From positions 1-64,000 of the forward strand of contig JAUIHI010000029.1 in NCBI GenBank assembly GCA_030432295.1: a stretch of DNA of 64,000 bases, written 5' to 3'. Shown here piece after piece: positions 10,050 through 19,098 of this stretch. The translations under genes and the position numbers were made by a program. Within the stretch, counting starts at the first letter, position 1; every line of letters begins with the position of its first letter. This stretch comes from Anaerolineae bacterium (GTDB lineage Bacteria; Chloroflexota; Anaerolineae; Caldilineales; Caldilineaceae). The notes below the pieces were generated by a model. That model made no database searches. It was not told where the DNA came from and saw only the letters and a list, made by a program, of their open reading frames with translations.

Positions 10050-11063
10050 CTACAGCCCCACCACCCAGCGCTGCCAGGGGGCTTCTTCCCAGCGCAGGCC
10101 CAGGTCTTCGAAGCGCTCCCGGCTGGCAGTCAGATGCTCCCGGCTAAAGGTGCGGACCCGCAGATAGCCCGTGCGTTTGCCCACAAATTCGGGCATGGCC
10201 GCCACCAATTGCTGCTCGGCTTCGGTTCCCCACAGAAAGGGTTCCAAGGCAATAAGCAGACGTAGCTCATCCCGCCAGTTGAACTGCTGGATGATGCCGA
10301 CCGGCTCCCCGTCTTCCTCGATCAGATAGAGTTTGGATGCGCGCAGGGTGGAGGCGTGCAGGTTGGCGATCGCCTCCACCTGGTCGGCCAGAGAGAGGCC
10401 GAGGGCCTCTGGCGAGGGCGATGCCTGCTCTGTTGCGGGCAGACCGGTTTCGGCCTCCTCCTCTTTCTGATCTTCATCCTCTTCGTCGGGCAGGTCGTAG
10501 TCCATGCGCACAAATTCGGCCAGCCTGTCGCCAAAGCGCAGGGAAATCTGGGGTTTGATTGTGATCCCGGCAGGCAGTGGGCTGCTCTCCGCCAGGGGCA
10601 GGGTTGTGCGCATCTGAGCCGCCTGATAATCGGAGAGCCAGAAGCCCATCTCCGTCAGGAGCGTGCCAATGCGCGGGTCTGAGTCGTGCTGCATTCCGAA
10701 ATAGCCCAGGGGTGTGTCCCCCCGCTCCTCCGCGTGGTCCAGGGCTGCTTCGATCAGATCGCCCAGAATATCGAGACCGTCCTCATCCGCTGGTTCGGTC
10801 ACGGCCCAGTCAAAGGTCCCCGCGGTGTCGCCCTCGTATTGCAGCACTAGATAGCCGACAACCCGCCCCTCTTTTTCAGCGGCAAAGGTAGTCATCTGGC
10901 TGGTCAGCATACGTGGGCCGAGGATATAGCGAAAAGGGAGGCGCTGCCACCACTTTTTGCCCAGGGCCGCCACGCTGGTTGGGTCGCTGGAAACGCCGTC
11001 CAGCATCAGGTCGAGGATAATGCCGATCTGCTGTTTGTTTGCTTTTGAAATTGTGTATGTCAT
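10050..11063 (-). CDS. GNAT-family N-acetyltransferase
   Basis: 337 residues. The N-terminal GNAT domain is about 1-150 (AAEKEGRVVGYLVLQ as the core strands, DHAEERGDTPLGYFG). A strongly acidic linker rich in Glu and Asp (near 185-200) precedes a second, weaker acetyltransferase-like half (about 215-337; YLIEEDGEPVGIIQQ). Substrate unknown. The ATG at 11063 overlaps the stop of the Nudix gene as ATGA, so translation is probably coupled; it is the last gene of a four-gene operon. A TTG six bases upstream is an alternative start. Confidence 0.82.
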   Translation of the reverse strand: MTYTISKANKQQIGIILDLMLDGVSSDPTSVAALGKKWWQRLPFRYILGPRMLTSQMTTFAAEKEGRVVGYLVLQYEGDTAGTFDWAVTEPADEDGLDILGDLIEAALDHAEERGDTPLGYFGMQHDSDPRIGTLLTEMGFWLSDYQAAQMRTTLPLAESSPLPAGITIKPQISLRFGDRLAEFVRMDYDLPDEEDEDQKEEEAETGLPATEQASPSPEALGLSLADQVEAIANLHASTLRASKLYLIEEDGEPVGIIQQFNWRDELRLLIALEPFLWGTEAEQQLVAAMPEFVGKRTGYLRVRTFSREHLTASRERFEDLGLRWEEAPWQRWVVGL

Positions 11064-11557
11064 GTCCAATGCTCAAGTGCCTGGCGAACACACTCCCGTT
11101 CCCCAGAGAATGTCAGCCGTTTCAATGCTTCTTCTGGGCTTGCCCAGAGTACGCCGTCTACCTCAAAACTAATATCCGAAAGTTCACCCCCTACCACCCG
11201 CAGCAGGTAGAAGTCCACCCGTTTGTGTACAGTCTCCGGTATCTCCCGCCGGTAGGTGTCCGTATAGGAATACTCGACTGTACGCAGGAATACTTCGACA
11301 ACCGTGCGCAGTCCGGTCTCCTCTTCCACCTCGCGTATGGCCGCCTCTACAGCTCCTTCCCCCGGTTCCAGCCTGCCTTTGGGCAGTTGCCAGCGGTTGC
11401 CGCCCGCGGTGGCAATCAGGGCCACCTGCACACCCTCTGTGCCAGGGCGAAAGGGAACGCCCCCCGCTGAATAGCTGCGACGGACTGTGCGTTTGGCTGG
11501 GCGTTTGACAATCCGGGGCGCTGGGCGGCGTCCCGGTGGCGGGGATGTCTGCTTCAT
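11060..11557 (-). CDS. Nudix hydrolase
   Basis: 165 residues with an intact 23-residue Nudix box from Gly61 to Leu83 (GRLEPGEG, then REVEEETGL), the metal-binding catalytic motif for cleaving nucleoside diphosphates linked to another group. The N-terminus is basic (several Arg and Lys before residue 30). The ATG at 11557 overlaps the stop of the preceding gene (ATGA), preferred over the longer frame to 11686, which would read back through the neighbour. The exact substrate cannot be told; the basic N-terminus resembles diadenosine-polyphosphate or MutT-like members. Confidence 0.9.
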   Translation of the reverse strand: MKQTSPPPGRRPAPRIVKRPAKRTVRRSYSAGGVPFRPGTEGVQVALIATAGGNRWQLPKGRLEPGEGAVEAAIREVEEETGLRTVVEVFLRTVEYSYTDTYRREIPETVHKRVDFYLLRVVGGELSDISFEVDGVLWASPEEALKRLTFSGERECVRQALEHWT

Positions 11558-12153
11558 CTGTTCCAGTGCCGATCCGTGTGTGCGGCGGTTTGGCGACCGC
11601 TGGTTTGGCGACCGCTGGTCTGATGACCGCCGTCCAAAGGGCCGTCGGCCACGGCCAGAGCGAGGGCCTGGGCTACCCGTTCCCAATTGTGGGGGGTCGT
11701 GCGCACCAACTCCGCTGGCAGCAGGGACGGGGTGGTAAAGCTCAACGCACCGGCCAGTTCAGCCGGAGACCAGATAGCCCGGGCGCGGGCAATGACGACG
11801 AATGTCTCCACCCATTTGTCCAGCAGGACGAGCCAGGCGGCCAGCCCTTGCATTGCCCCTACCTGGTAGGCTCCTACCTGGTAGGCTCCTACCGGGTAGA
11901 TAGACGTGGGGTGTTCGGTCTCCTTGCATTCCACGGCCAATTCACCCGCCGGGTCTACCCACATCCGTGCGGCTGTCACGGGGCCGGGGGATAGCCCGGC
12001 CTTCTGCCAAGCGTGGAAATTGGTGTGCAGGCTGCTGATCAATGGCGGCAGCAGCAGGGCTGTCGCCTGGGCAATCGGTCGGCTCCCCGCGGGGGGCGCG
12101 GTTGACTCGCGCAGGCTGCCCGCTTCGTCTATCCAACACCAGCGAGCGCTCAT
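11554..12153 (-). CDS. Unknown protein in the corA-nudix-GNAT operon
   Basis: 199 residues, not recognised. It opens MSARWCWIDEAGSLR and has a hydrophobic helix near AMQGLAAWLVLLDKWVE and a short YPVGAYQVGAYQVGA repeat encoded by a 15-bp tandem repeat (11862-11902). The C-terminus is a low-complexity His/Gln/Arg tail with a QTSGRQTSGRQT repeat. The gene is held between corA and nudix by 4-bp ATGA overlaps at both ends, which supports it being real and co-translated. The long C-terminal tail may be an expansion rather than a folded part. Confidence 0.7.
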   Translation of the reverse strand: MSARWCWIDEAGSLRESTAPPAGSRPIAQATALLLPPLISSLHTNFHAWQKAGLSPGPVTAARMWVDPAGELAVECKETEHPTSIYPVGAYQVGAYQVGAMQGLAAWLVLLDKWVETFVVIARARAIWSPAELAGALSFTTPSLLPAELVRTTPHNWERVAQALALAVADGPLDGGHQTSGRQTSGRQTAAHTDRHWNR

Positions 12154-13154
12154 AGCCACCCCCGTCTCCGATAGAAGCGCAGCATCAGCCCGGCTACGGA
12201 CACAAAGAGAATCCAGACCAGAGGATAGGCCCAGGGCCAGTCCAGTTCCGGCATATAGCGGAAGTTCATCCCGAAGACCCCGGCCAGGAAGCTGAGGGGC
12301 AGGAAGATCGTCGAGATGACCGTCAGCACCTTCATAATCTCATTCATCCGGCGGTTGGCTTCGTTCATCAGGTGGTTGGAGAGGGCCATATAGATTTCGA
12401 TGGTGCTGCGGGAGAGTTCCCGCATACTCTCTACCAGCCCCACCATCCGGTTCAGGTGGTCGTGGATGTCGGCAAAATAGGGGCGGGCTGGCGCGGGGAT
12501 GACGCTGTAGTCGGTCTGGGCCAATCGACTCATCAGGTCCCGCTGGGGGTGCAGGACCCGGTTCAGCCGCAGCGCGCTGCTCTGGGCCGTGAGCAGATCG
12601 TCCAGCAGACTCTCTCGGGAGATGTCGCCCTTCTGGAAGATAATATCGCCCAGCCGTTCCAGCTCTGCTTCAAAATTGTCCAGCAGCCGGGTAATCCGGT
12701 CCACCTGGAATTCCAGAATTTCGTAGAGCAGCAGGGCTGGCCCCCGGCTGATCCCCTCTTGGATGTGGTGCTCTTTGTCGGCCAGCAGGCCGTTGATAGC
12801 ACCCATCTCCCGCTCGTGGATGGTGATCAGAAAATTGGGGCCGAGAAAGATGTCCAGCTCCCGACTGATCAGATCGACCAGTCCGACGCCGGGATAGATG
12901 CTGTGGATGACGATATAGAGATAGCGGCGGTAGTCGTTGATTTTGGGGAGGAGCACACTGTTCATCGCATCTTCCACAGCCAGGGGATGGAAGTTGAAGA
13001 TGTTCTCCAATATCTGCGCCTGCTCCTCTGCCGTCGGGTTCTGCATATCCACCCAGACCACAGCGTTGGTGTCCCGGTTGGCAGAGGCCAACTGCTCGAT
13101 AGGCAGATTGTGTACCAGTGCGCCGCTGGTATGGCGATAAAGAATGCGAATCAT
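12150..13154 (-). CDS. CorA-like divalent cation transporter
   Basis: 334 residues, the usual CorA length. A soluble N-terminal domain of about 270 residues ends in two membrane helices; the family signature GMNF follows the first (FGMNFRYMPEL). CorA proteins are pentameric channels for Mg2+ or Co2+, and some members export Zn2+. It starts a four-gene operon. No strong ribosome site is seen before the ATG at 13154. Confidence 0.9.
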   Translation of the reverse strand: MIRILYRHTSGALVHNLPIEQLASANRDTNAVVWVDMQNPTAEEQAQILENIFNFHPLAVEDAMNSVLLPKINDYRRYLYIVIHSIYPGVGLVDLISRELDIFLGPNFLITIHEREMGAINGLLADKEHHIQEGISRGPALLLYEILEFQVDRITRLLDNFEAELERLGDIIFQKGDISRESLLDDLLTAQSSALRLNRVLHPQRDLMSRLAQTDYSVIPAPARPYFADIHDHLNRMVGLVESMRELSRSTIEIYMALSNHLMNEANRRMNEIMKVLTVISTIFLPLSFLAGVFGMNFRYMPELDWPWAYPLVWILFVSVAGLMLRFYRRRGWL

Positions 13155-13249
13155 CGACTCACTTGGATGGAAAGAATAAGCGGGTGAAATGCCATTATGA
13201 TACCACAGGGGACCGGGGATCGGGGACTACGGATTGGGATGATGCCAGC

Positions 13250-14566
13250 CTACTCCCTGCGCCCCAAACCAATCCCGGCCAGCAGGAATCCGAACGCGCC
13301 CAGAAAGGCCAGACCCGCCAACCCAAAGAGGGCATAGCGGAAGAGATTGGCCTGGCCTCTGGGCAGAAGCCTGGGCCGAAAGTCGTTTACCCGCACCTCA
13401 GCTCGCAAAGATTCTCCGCTGGCCGCCTCTGCCTCGACCTCGGCCAGGCTGATCTCCTGGACAGCGTCTTCCGCGCTCGCCGGATCGCTCACCTCTGGCT
13501 CGCCGCCGGGCAGAGAGCGCAGCACAGCGAATGGTTCAATCTCCTCTTGGGGAGGGGGCGTGGGTTCCGCTGTGGGTTCCGGCGTTGGCGTATCCGGGGG
13601 CGCTTCCTGACTGGGCGGTGGCGGGTTCTCGTCACCTCCGATTACGGGCACAAACTCAGTCTCCGCAGTCGGCGGCTGTATGTTGGGGGTAAAGGTGGGG
13701 GTGACCGTAAAAGTGGGCGTGGGTGTCTCGGTAGCCGGTACCGGCGTGTTGGTGGGTGTCGGTGTCCACGTGCCGGTGGGGATGGGTGTGGCGGTATCCG
13801 CGGGCAGGGGGGTCCACGTCCAGGTGGGCGTAAGGGTGATGGTCGGTGTCGGCGTCCAGGTGGGTGTGGCCGTGCGGGAGGGCGTGGGGGTAGAAGTTGG
13901 GAAGACGACTGGGGTCACAGTCACTGTTGGCGTGGTTGTGGGCTGAGTGCGGGTGGGATCACAAATCTCCGGGTCAGCCGCAGAACCGGTGGGTGGGCTA
14001 TCCGCCTCCCGGCTGTCGAGCAGCGTGTCGTCGTTTCCGATAACCTCTAATTTGTAGACGTATTGTGTGCCATCGACTGCGCCACTGTCAGTGGTTGTAT
14101 AGCGGATGGTTGCCTGAATCGGCTGGGCTGTGGCTGGTGGAATCGGTGGCAGCAACAGGCTGCTCTCAATAAACTGTGTCCGCTGTCCTTCGCCGACAAC
14201 GACGGCACGGAAGAGTCGGAAGCCGGACACTGTGTCCACAGTGGACATCTGCCAGGCCAGCAACAACCCGCCCGCGCTCTGGCTGCTGCTCTTAAAACAG
14301 AGCAGTTGGTTGGGCGGCGCAGTCGGTGTGATAGTGGCTGTTTGGGTAGGGGTGGGGGTTATACTGGGCGTAGGCGTTCGGGTGGCCGTGGGCAGGGGCG
14401 ATGTCGTCTGGCTGGCAGTCGGCGTGCTGGTCGCCTGTTGCGGATTCTGCGCATAGGCGGCTGTGTACTCGAATGAGGCGACCAGCCACAGGCTGACCAC
14501 TAGACATCCCAGTAAGATCGGGCCTCTCCATTTCTGCTTCTGCCAAAATCCGTCGAATCTACTCAA
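13250..14566 (-). CDS. Thr/Pro-rich membrane-anchored surface protein
   Basis: 438 residues, starting with TTG (GGAAG is six bases upstream; no usable ATG exists). Order: signal peptide (about 15-40, ending AYAQ), a Thr/Pro linker, an Ig/FN3-like domain (about 80-190; LLAWQMSTVDTVSGF), a second long TPTPT linker (about 200-290), an acidic Pro-rich part, and a C-terminal helix (LFGLAGLAFLGAFGFLLAG) ending GRRE. It is likely displayed on the cell surface with its C-terminus in the membrane. It is probably the last gene of the PrsW operon, 126 bp after the previous one. Confidence 0.75.
   Translation of the reverse strand: MSRFDGFWQKQKWRGPILLGCLVVSLWLVASFEYTAAYAQNPQQATSTPTASQTTSPLPTATRTPTPSITPTPTQTATITPTAPPNQLLCFKSSSQSAGGLLLAWQMSTVDTVSGFRLFRAVVVGEGQRTQFIESSLLLPPIPPATAQPIQATIRYTTTDSGAVDGTQYVYKLEVIGNDDTLLDSREADSPPTGSAADPEICDPTRTQPTTTPTVTVTPVVFPTSTPTPSRTATPTWTPTPTITLTPTWTWTPLPADTATPIPTGTWTPTPTNTPVPATETPTPTFTVTPTFTPNIQPPTAETEFVPVIGGDENPPPPSQEAPPDTPTPEPTAEPTPPPQEEIEPFAVLRSLPGGEPEVSDPASAEDAVQEISLAEVEAEAASGESLRAEVRVNDFRPRLLPRGQANLFRYALFGLAGLAFLGAFGFLLAGIGLGRRE
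13685..13940. repeat. Thr-Pro coding low-complexity repeat
   Basis: Imperfect ggtgtgggcgt-type repeats on the + strand encode the TPTPT linker on the minus strand. Similar arrays occur at 15060-15225 and 15640-15855 in the next gene. Confidence 0.8.
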
Positions 14567-14692
14567 TCCGTCTTCCGTTCAATGATCTGTAAATAGCTTT
14601 GTATACACGGATAGAAAGGAACACGGATAGAATCTGCGCAATCCGTGTCTTCTGCGTCAATCAGCGTCCGTCTACCGTCCGCGGTCGGTCGT
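14567..14692. other. Gap with cacggatagaatctgcgc-type repeat
   Basis: The 126-bp gap contains acggatagaatctgcgcaat followed by ccgtgtcttctgcgtcaatc, matching the repeat also found inside the gene at 23787. No promoter or terminator is clear, so the two surface-protein genes may be co-transcribed. Confidence 0.5.
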
Positions 14693-16624
14693 CTACTGAC
14701 TGTCAAAATCGATCACCGCCTGCTGACACTGGCCGTCGCCTGCGGTTCCGTCCGTATGCACAAAGCCCAGAGCAGAAATGCGCTGGCCCCCGCCGTCCAT
14801 CACCCAGAACCACCAGTCCCCTTCCCGTGGGCGCTCCGAATCTAATACGTGACTGTAATGACCGGGATTCCAACCTTCGTAGCCTCCTGCGTGGGGTCCA
14901 GAAGTAATGTCGGCCACTACTGGCCCGTCGGCTTCGTAGCTGAAGGCCACCCGATAGCCATTGGCCGGTTGACCGCTCAACCGCAACGTCCCCTCCACGT
15001 ATGTCACCCCCGCGTTCGGCGCGCAGCTCATCAGTTCGGCCCGGTTGAAGAGGAAATCGACGGCTGTGGACGTGGGGGTGGCGGTGGATGTGACCGTCGG
15101 TTTGGCTGTGGCGGTCGTAGTGGCGGTCGGTGTCGCGGTTGGTGTCGCCGTCGGCGTGGCCGTCTCGCTGCCTTCCTGTGTTGCCGTGGGCGTTGCTGTG
15201 ACAGTCGGTGTAGCCGTCGCGGCGGGGACGACCGTCCAGCGCCAGGTCAGCCCATAGCTGGCTCGAATAAAGCCACCGGGATTTTCCAGCGAGCCAAGCC
15301 CCATCCCCAGCACCGCGTCCGCCGGGCTGCCTCCGCTGGGCGCGGCGTTGTAGAAGGGCGCGGGGAAGGCCAGCGAATAGTTGGCCGCGTACTCTTCGCC
15401 CGGTTTGGCCTCGGTGGTAATGCTCGCCTGTCCCCCGTCCCAATAGATGCGCACGGGAATGCCCGCCACCCGTGCGCCATTTTCGTCCAGCGCGTCCACC
15501 AGAATGTGCTGCCGGTTGCCCGACTCCTCTTCGTTGTACCAGCGCGCCCGCACCAGCTTCCAATAGCCCTCGCCTGGCCCAACCACCGCCGCTTGCAGGC
15601 TTGCGCCCCGCTGGGTCAGCCGGGGGTCCCAATCGATGGACGGGGTAGAGGTGGCGGTCGCTGTAGCGGTCGCTGTGGCTGTAGCCGTACCGGTGGGTGT
15701 GGTCGAAGCCGTTGCCGTGGGTGTCACTGTCACCCCGTCGGGCAGGGTGGGTGTGACCGTCGGTGTGGATGTCTCCGTGGGCGTGGCGGTCTGTGTGGGC
15801 GTAGCTGTGGCGGTCGGGGTGGCGGTTGGCGTAGCCGTCGGGGTAGCGGTCTGCTCCGGGCCACCAGCAATCGTCCACTGCCAGGTCAGCCCATAGCTGG
15901 TGTGGATGGTGTGAAAGGGCTGAGCGATAGAACCCAGCCCCATTCCCCACACATCATCCGCCGAGTTGCCGTCATTCGGTTTTGCGCCGTAGGAGGGGGC
16001 CACATCGAACATCCCAAAGTCAGCGGCATAGGGTTCGCCGGGCTTGGCCTGGGTGATGAGTGGCGTTTCGCTCGCGGCCCAATAGATGCGCACGGGCAAT
16101 CCCACAATCCGCTCCCCATCCGCATCCAATACATCCACAAAAATGTGATGGCGTCCCTGGGCTTCCACCTCATTGAACCAGACTGCCTTCACCAGTCGCC
16201 AATAGCCCTCGCCCGGCTCCACCTCCGCCGGGATCAATTCTGTGCCCCGCTGGTCCAGCCGGGGGTCCCACTCTCTCGGCGGCTCGGCAGGAACGGTGGC
16301 TGTGGCAGTCGCAGTCACCGTCGGTGTGAGTGTGGATGTCAGTGTCAACTGGTCTGTGGAGCCAAGCACGGCTGGCAGATAGAGCGCGGAAAGAGTTTCG
16401 GTGACAGGGCGGGATTGGTAGAGGGACAGGGGTGGCGGGACGGGGCGGCCCGCGGCACTGGTGAGCGGGGTGCGGCGGAGAGTGGCTGCGCCCATCCCCA
16501 TCAGCAGGCCGATGATAAGGAGGAGCGCCAGGCCCAGCCCAGAGATGCGCCAGGGTTGCAAAATAGAACGCGGACTTTGCCCATATCCATCTGCAATCTT
16601 CCGTCCGCGTTCTATCTTTTGCAT
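14693..16624 (-). CDS. Secreted protein with two duplicated domains and Thr/Pro linkers
   Basis: 643 residues. An N-terminal membrane segment (about 28-48) is followed by two homologous domains of about 150 residues (near 115-260 and 330-475), each starting with WDPRL.QRG and containing EPGEGYW.LV, a HI.VD..D.(D/N)G.R sequence, RIYW and SYGLTW.WT. Thr/Pro linkers (TPTATPT) separate them, and a third domain follows (about 530-643; CAPNAGVTYVEGTLRLSGQP). The duplicated domain looks like an extracellular sandwich of unknown function. Its ATG overlaps the protease stop as TAATG. It is a likely partner or substrate of the proteases encoded just upstream. Confidence 0.75.
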   Translation of the reverse strand: MQKIERGRKIADGYGQSPRSILQPWRISGLGLALLLIIGLLMGMGAATLRRTPLTSAAGRPVPPPLSLYQSRPVTETLSALYLPAVLGSTDQLTLTSTLTPTVTATATATVPAEPPREWDPRLDQRGTELIPAEVEPGEGYWRLVKAVWFNEVEAQGRHHIFVDVLDADGERIVGLPVRIYWAASETPLITQAKPGEPYAADFGMFDVAPSYGAKPNDGNSADDVWGMGLGSIAQPFHTIHTSYGLTWQWTIAGGPEQTATPTATPTATPTATATPTQTATPTETSTPTVTPTLPDGVTVTPTATASTTPTGTATATATATATATSTPSIDWDPRLTQRGASLQAAVVGPGEGYWKLVRARWYNEEESGNRQHILVDALDENGARVAGIPVRIYWDGGQASITTEAKPGEEYAANYSLAFPAPFYNAAPSGGSPADAVLGMGLGSLENPGGFIRASYGLTWRWTVVPAATATPTVTATPTATQEGSETATPTATPTATPTATTTATAKPTVTSTATPTSTAVDFLFNRAELMSCAPNAGVTYVEGTLRLSGQPANGYRVAFSYEADGPVVADITSGPHAGGYEGWNPGHYSHVLDSERPREGDWWFWVMDGGGQRISALGFVHTDGTAGDGQCQQAVIDFDSQ

Positions 16625-18447
16625 TAGCGCCGCTCCATTGTCACTGTCACTTCGTAGGGATTGGTGGCGTCGATGGGAATCTCGAAATCGTCGGCCTGCA
16701 CAACTTTGTAGCCCTCTTTGTAGACCACCACCCCATAGGCCGTGCCCGGTGTCAGCTTGGCGTCCAACTGATATTCGCCGTTGTCGTCGGAGACGCCGCT
16801 GGCAAAGACCAGCCCCTGTTTCGGATCATCCACAAAGTCTTCGGTGGTGACGCCGGGATTGAGGAAGAAGACCGTCGCACCGGAGACCATCCGCCGCCGG
16901 TTGTCCGCCTCTGTCACCGTCCCCACGACTGTCACATCGGCAATCTTCGGCCCCCGGGCGGCAGGTTCGACCACATCCATCTCTCCGCTCTGCACCACCC
17001 GATCTTCGATCAGCAGCTCCAGCCGGTAGCGTCCCACGGGCAGGTCGCCGTCGTTGGCCGAGAGGCTGAGCCAACTGGAATCCGCATCGCCCAGCTTCCA
17101 CACATCCTCGCCCTGGGTGACCATCTCGCCGTCGATGTACCAGCGACGGCTCCATTTGGCCCCGTTTTCTATGCCGTTTACAGGGAAGAATGCGTAGATT
17201 TCCGGTATGCCGGCAAAGTTTGTGCCGGGGCGAATCGGCTCGTCGTCGTCTGTCACCCCCTCTGCAAAAGTGATGGGGCCAAAGCTGGCGCTGCTGGCGG
17301 GCTGGACTGCACCCACCACCACCCCGTCCCGATAGATCAGTTCGCCCTCGTAGACGATCTCCAGTTCGTAGTAGCCGTCGGCCAGCCCTTCGTCGTCATA
17401 GACATTGACCCACGTGGAGCCGTTTTTTCCAAATTCCCAGCGCACCCCATCGGTGAAAATCTGGAAGCCGTCCCGATACCAGGCAAAGACAAAGTTGGCC
17501 CGGTCTGCAAAATTCACATAGTCGAAAGTGGCGTAGAGCGTATCCAGCCCGCTGTCGAAGCGCACGGCAGGCTGGCGGGCTACCCCTTTGCTGGTGATGG
17601 CTTTGGCAAAGCGCACATTTGTCACCCCCGGCGCGTTGGGGTCGGTCTGGCTGTTGTCTGGCTCGGCGAGCAGCGCCCGGCGCACCCATTCCATTGCCAG
17701 ATTGCCGTCCCGCACCAGACCGATCATCCCCAGGTCCTGGCGACCCTGGGTGGGCACGCCCACAAACTGGCCCGCGTCGTTGGTGGCCAGCCCGCCGGAG
17801 TTGCCGTGGTTGATGTTCAAATCCACCTTCAGCCACTCGGCGTAGCCGTCGTCTTCCGCGTCTTCAAAGCCGGAAACGATACCCGATGTGAAGGTGACTG
17901 TATCCCCGCCGATGGAGGGAAAGCCAAAGGCATTGATTTCGTCGCCGATTTGCAGGGCCTCGCTGTCGCCGATTTCGATTGCGGTTAGGCCGAGATTCTC
18001 CGGCAGGGCAATGCTTTCGTCCTCCAACAGGCCGGTGACGCGCAGCAGGGCCAGGTCCAATGTGGGGTTGGCCGCCAGCAGATGCGCGGCATACTTCATC
18101 ACCGGGCGTCCCCGCAGATTGGCGGGATTGATACCGATGGCGGCAAACCCATTGCCATTGTAGAGCTCCTCCGCCTCAATATCCCCCATCACGTGATAGT
18201 TGGTGAGGATCAGCCCGCTTTCGGTCAGAATTGTGCCGCTGCCTGTGCTATAGATGTCCTGCTCCGCGGCCACAGGCACAATCACCTGCACAGTCGCCAG
18301 CAGCGCGTTGTTGAGCGGCCCCCGTTCAATGGCCTGGGCAGGTCGGGCTGAGGCCAGAGTGAGCAGGGCCAGGGCCAACACCGCGCAGAGGGCGAGAAGC
18401 TGGGGGGTTGGGCGCTGGGAGCGTGTGATCGTTGTCCGGTTGGTCAT
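16624..18447 (-). CDS. Secreted trypsin-like serine protease
   Basis: 607 residues. A signal peptide (about 16-39) precedes a trypsin-like domain with the full catalytic triad: His85 in TNYHV, Asp131 in LDLALL and Ser217 in GNSGG. This is the HtrA/DegP style fold but no PDZ domain is evident. Beyond about 275 there are two related Ig-like units (WYRDGFQIF... and WYIDGEMVT...), then a carboxypeptidase-regulatory-like domain (about 505-600; NGEYQLDAKLTPGTAYGVVV). It acts outside the membrane. Three bases separate it from the upstream gene, and it shares one base with the downstream gene. Confidence 0.85.
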   Translation of the reverse strand: MTNRTTITRSQRPTPQLLALCAVLALALLTLASARPAQAIERGPLNNALLATVQVIVPVAAEQDIYSTGSGTILTESGLILTNYHVMGDIEAEELYNGNGFAAIGINPANLRGRPVMKYAAHLLAANPTLDLALLRVTGLLEDESIALPENLGLTAIEIGDSEALQIGDEINAFGFPSIGGDTVTFTSGIVSGFEDAEDDGYAEWLKVDLNINHGNSGGLATNDAGQFVGVPTQGRQDLGMIGLVRDGNLAMEWVRRALLAEPDNSQTDPNAPGVTNVRFAKAITSKGVARQPAVRFDSGLDTLYATFDYVNFADRANFVFAWYRDGFQIFTDGVRWEFGKNGSTWVNVYDDEGLADGYYELEIVYEGELIYRDGVVVGAVQPASSASFGPITFAEGVTDDDEPIRPGTNFAGIPEIYAFFPVNGIENGAKWSRRWYIDGEMVTQGEDVWKLGDADSSWLSLSANDGDLPVGRYRLELLIEDRVVQSGEMDVVEPAARGPKIADVTVVGTVTEADNRRRMVSGATVFFLNPGVTTEDFVDDPKQGLVFASGVSDDNGEYQLDAKLTPGTAYGVVVYKEGYKVVQADDFEIPIDATNPYEVTVTMERR

Positions 18448-18450
18448 AGC

Positions 18451-19098
18451 CTATTCTCCCCCCTGAAAGCCCAGGCTGGTGAAGATAGCGGAAAAATCCT
18501 CGGCGTGGGCGTCCCATTCGGTTGCGTCGGCGGCTACAGTGGCCGCCACCAGCCGGTCACCGATGCCGTCGTTGGCGATAAAGAGCAGGTCCTGGCCCTT
18601 CACCACCACAGGCAGGCCCAGACTGCCGCTCTCCCGGGTGGGGTCGGCGATGTAGGCGTAGGTGAGGAGCAGCCCCGGCGTGCCCTCCCCATTTTTGATG
18701 ACGCTTGCGCTCAAGTTGCGAAAACGCTCAAGCGCCTGCCCCCGGTTCAGAGGCCAGCTAAGGCTGATCTGGTCCAGTGTCTCCCCTTCCTTCACATCCC
18801 GCACCACCAATTCCACACGTGCGTCGAAGGTGCTGGGGCTGGCCGGGTCGATGGCCCGGAAGAGAACCCCGTCGCTCTCGGCTTCCAGCCAGGCCGCTGG
18901 ATAGGCGAGGCTGGGCAGTTGGTTGCCCAGGGAAAAGGTGCGCAGCGCGGCGATGCTGTTTGTGCGCACACCCCAGCCCAGAAAGATGGCAAAGAGGATA
19001 GTGACGATCACCAGCAGATCGTTGCGGCGCTGTTCGCTGGGCGTGGGGGGCTGGTTGGTAATACTGGGCTTGCGCAGAGATTCCAGAATTGCAGCCAT
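18451..19098 (-). CDS. Membrane-anchored protein of unknown function
   Basis: 215 residues with one N-terminal membrane helix (about 28-46) and a soluble domain of about 165 residues outside. I do not recognise a family; the layout (SYPAAWLEAESDG-like start of the soluble part, EDFSAIFTSLGFQ end) resembles PsbP/lipoprotein-type small domains. The start codon shares one base with the PrsW stop (TGATG). It sits between a membrane protease and a secreted protease, so a sensor or adaptor role is plausible but only an inference. Confidence 0.65.
   Translation of the reverse strand: MAAILESLRKPSITNQPPTPSEQRRNDLLVIVTILFAIFLGWGVRTNSIAALRTFSLGNQLPSLAYPAAWLEAESDGVLFRAIDPASPSTFDARVELVVRDVKEGETLDQISLSWPLNRGQALERFRNLSASVIKNGEGTPGLLLTYAYIADPTRESGSLGLPVVVKGQDLLFIANDGIGDRLVAATVAADATEWDAHAEDFSAIFTSLGFQGGE

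Noticed and set aside
13685-15855. Tandem repeats ggcgtgggtgt as a possible regulatory array
   Set aside because: They encode TPTPT linkers of two secreted proteins on the minus strand.
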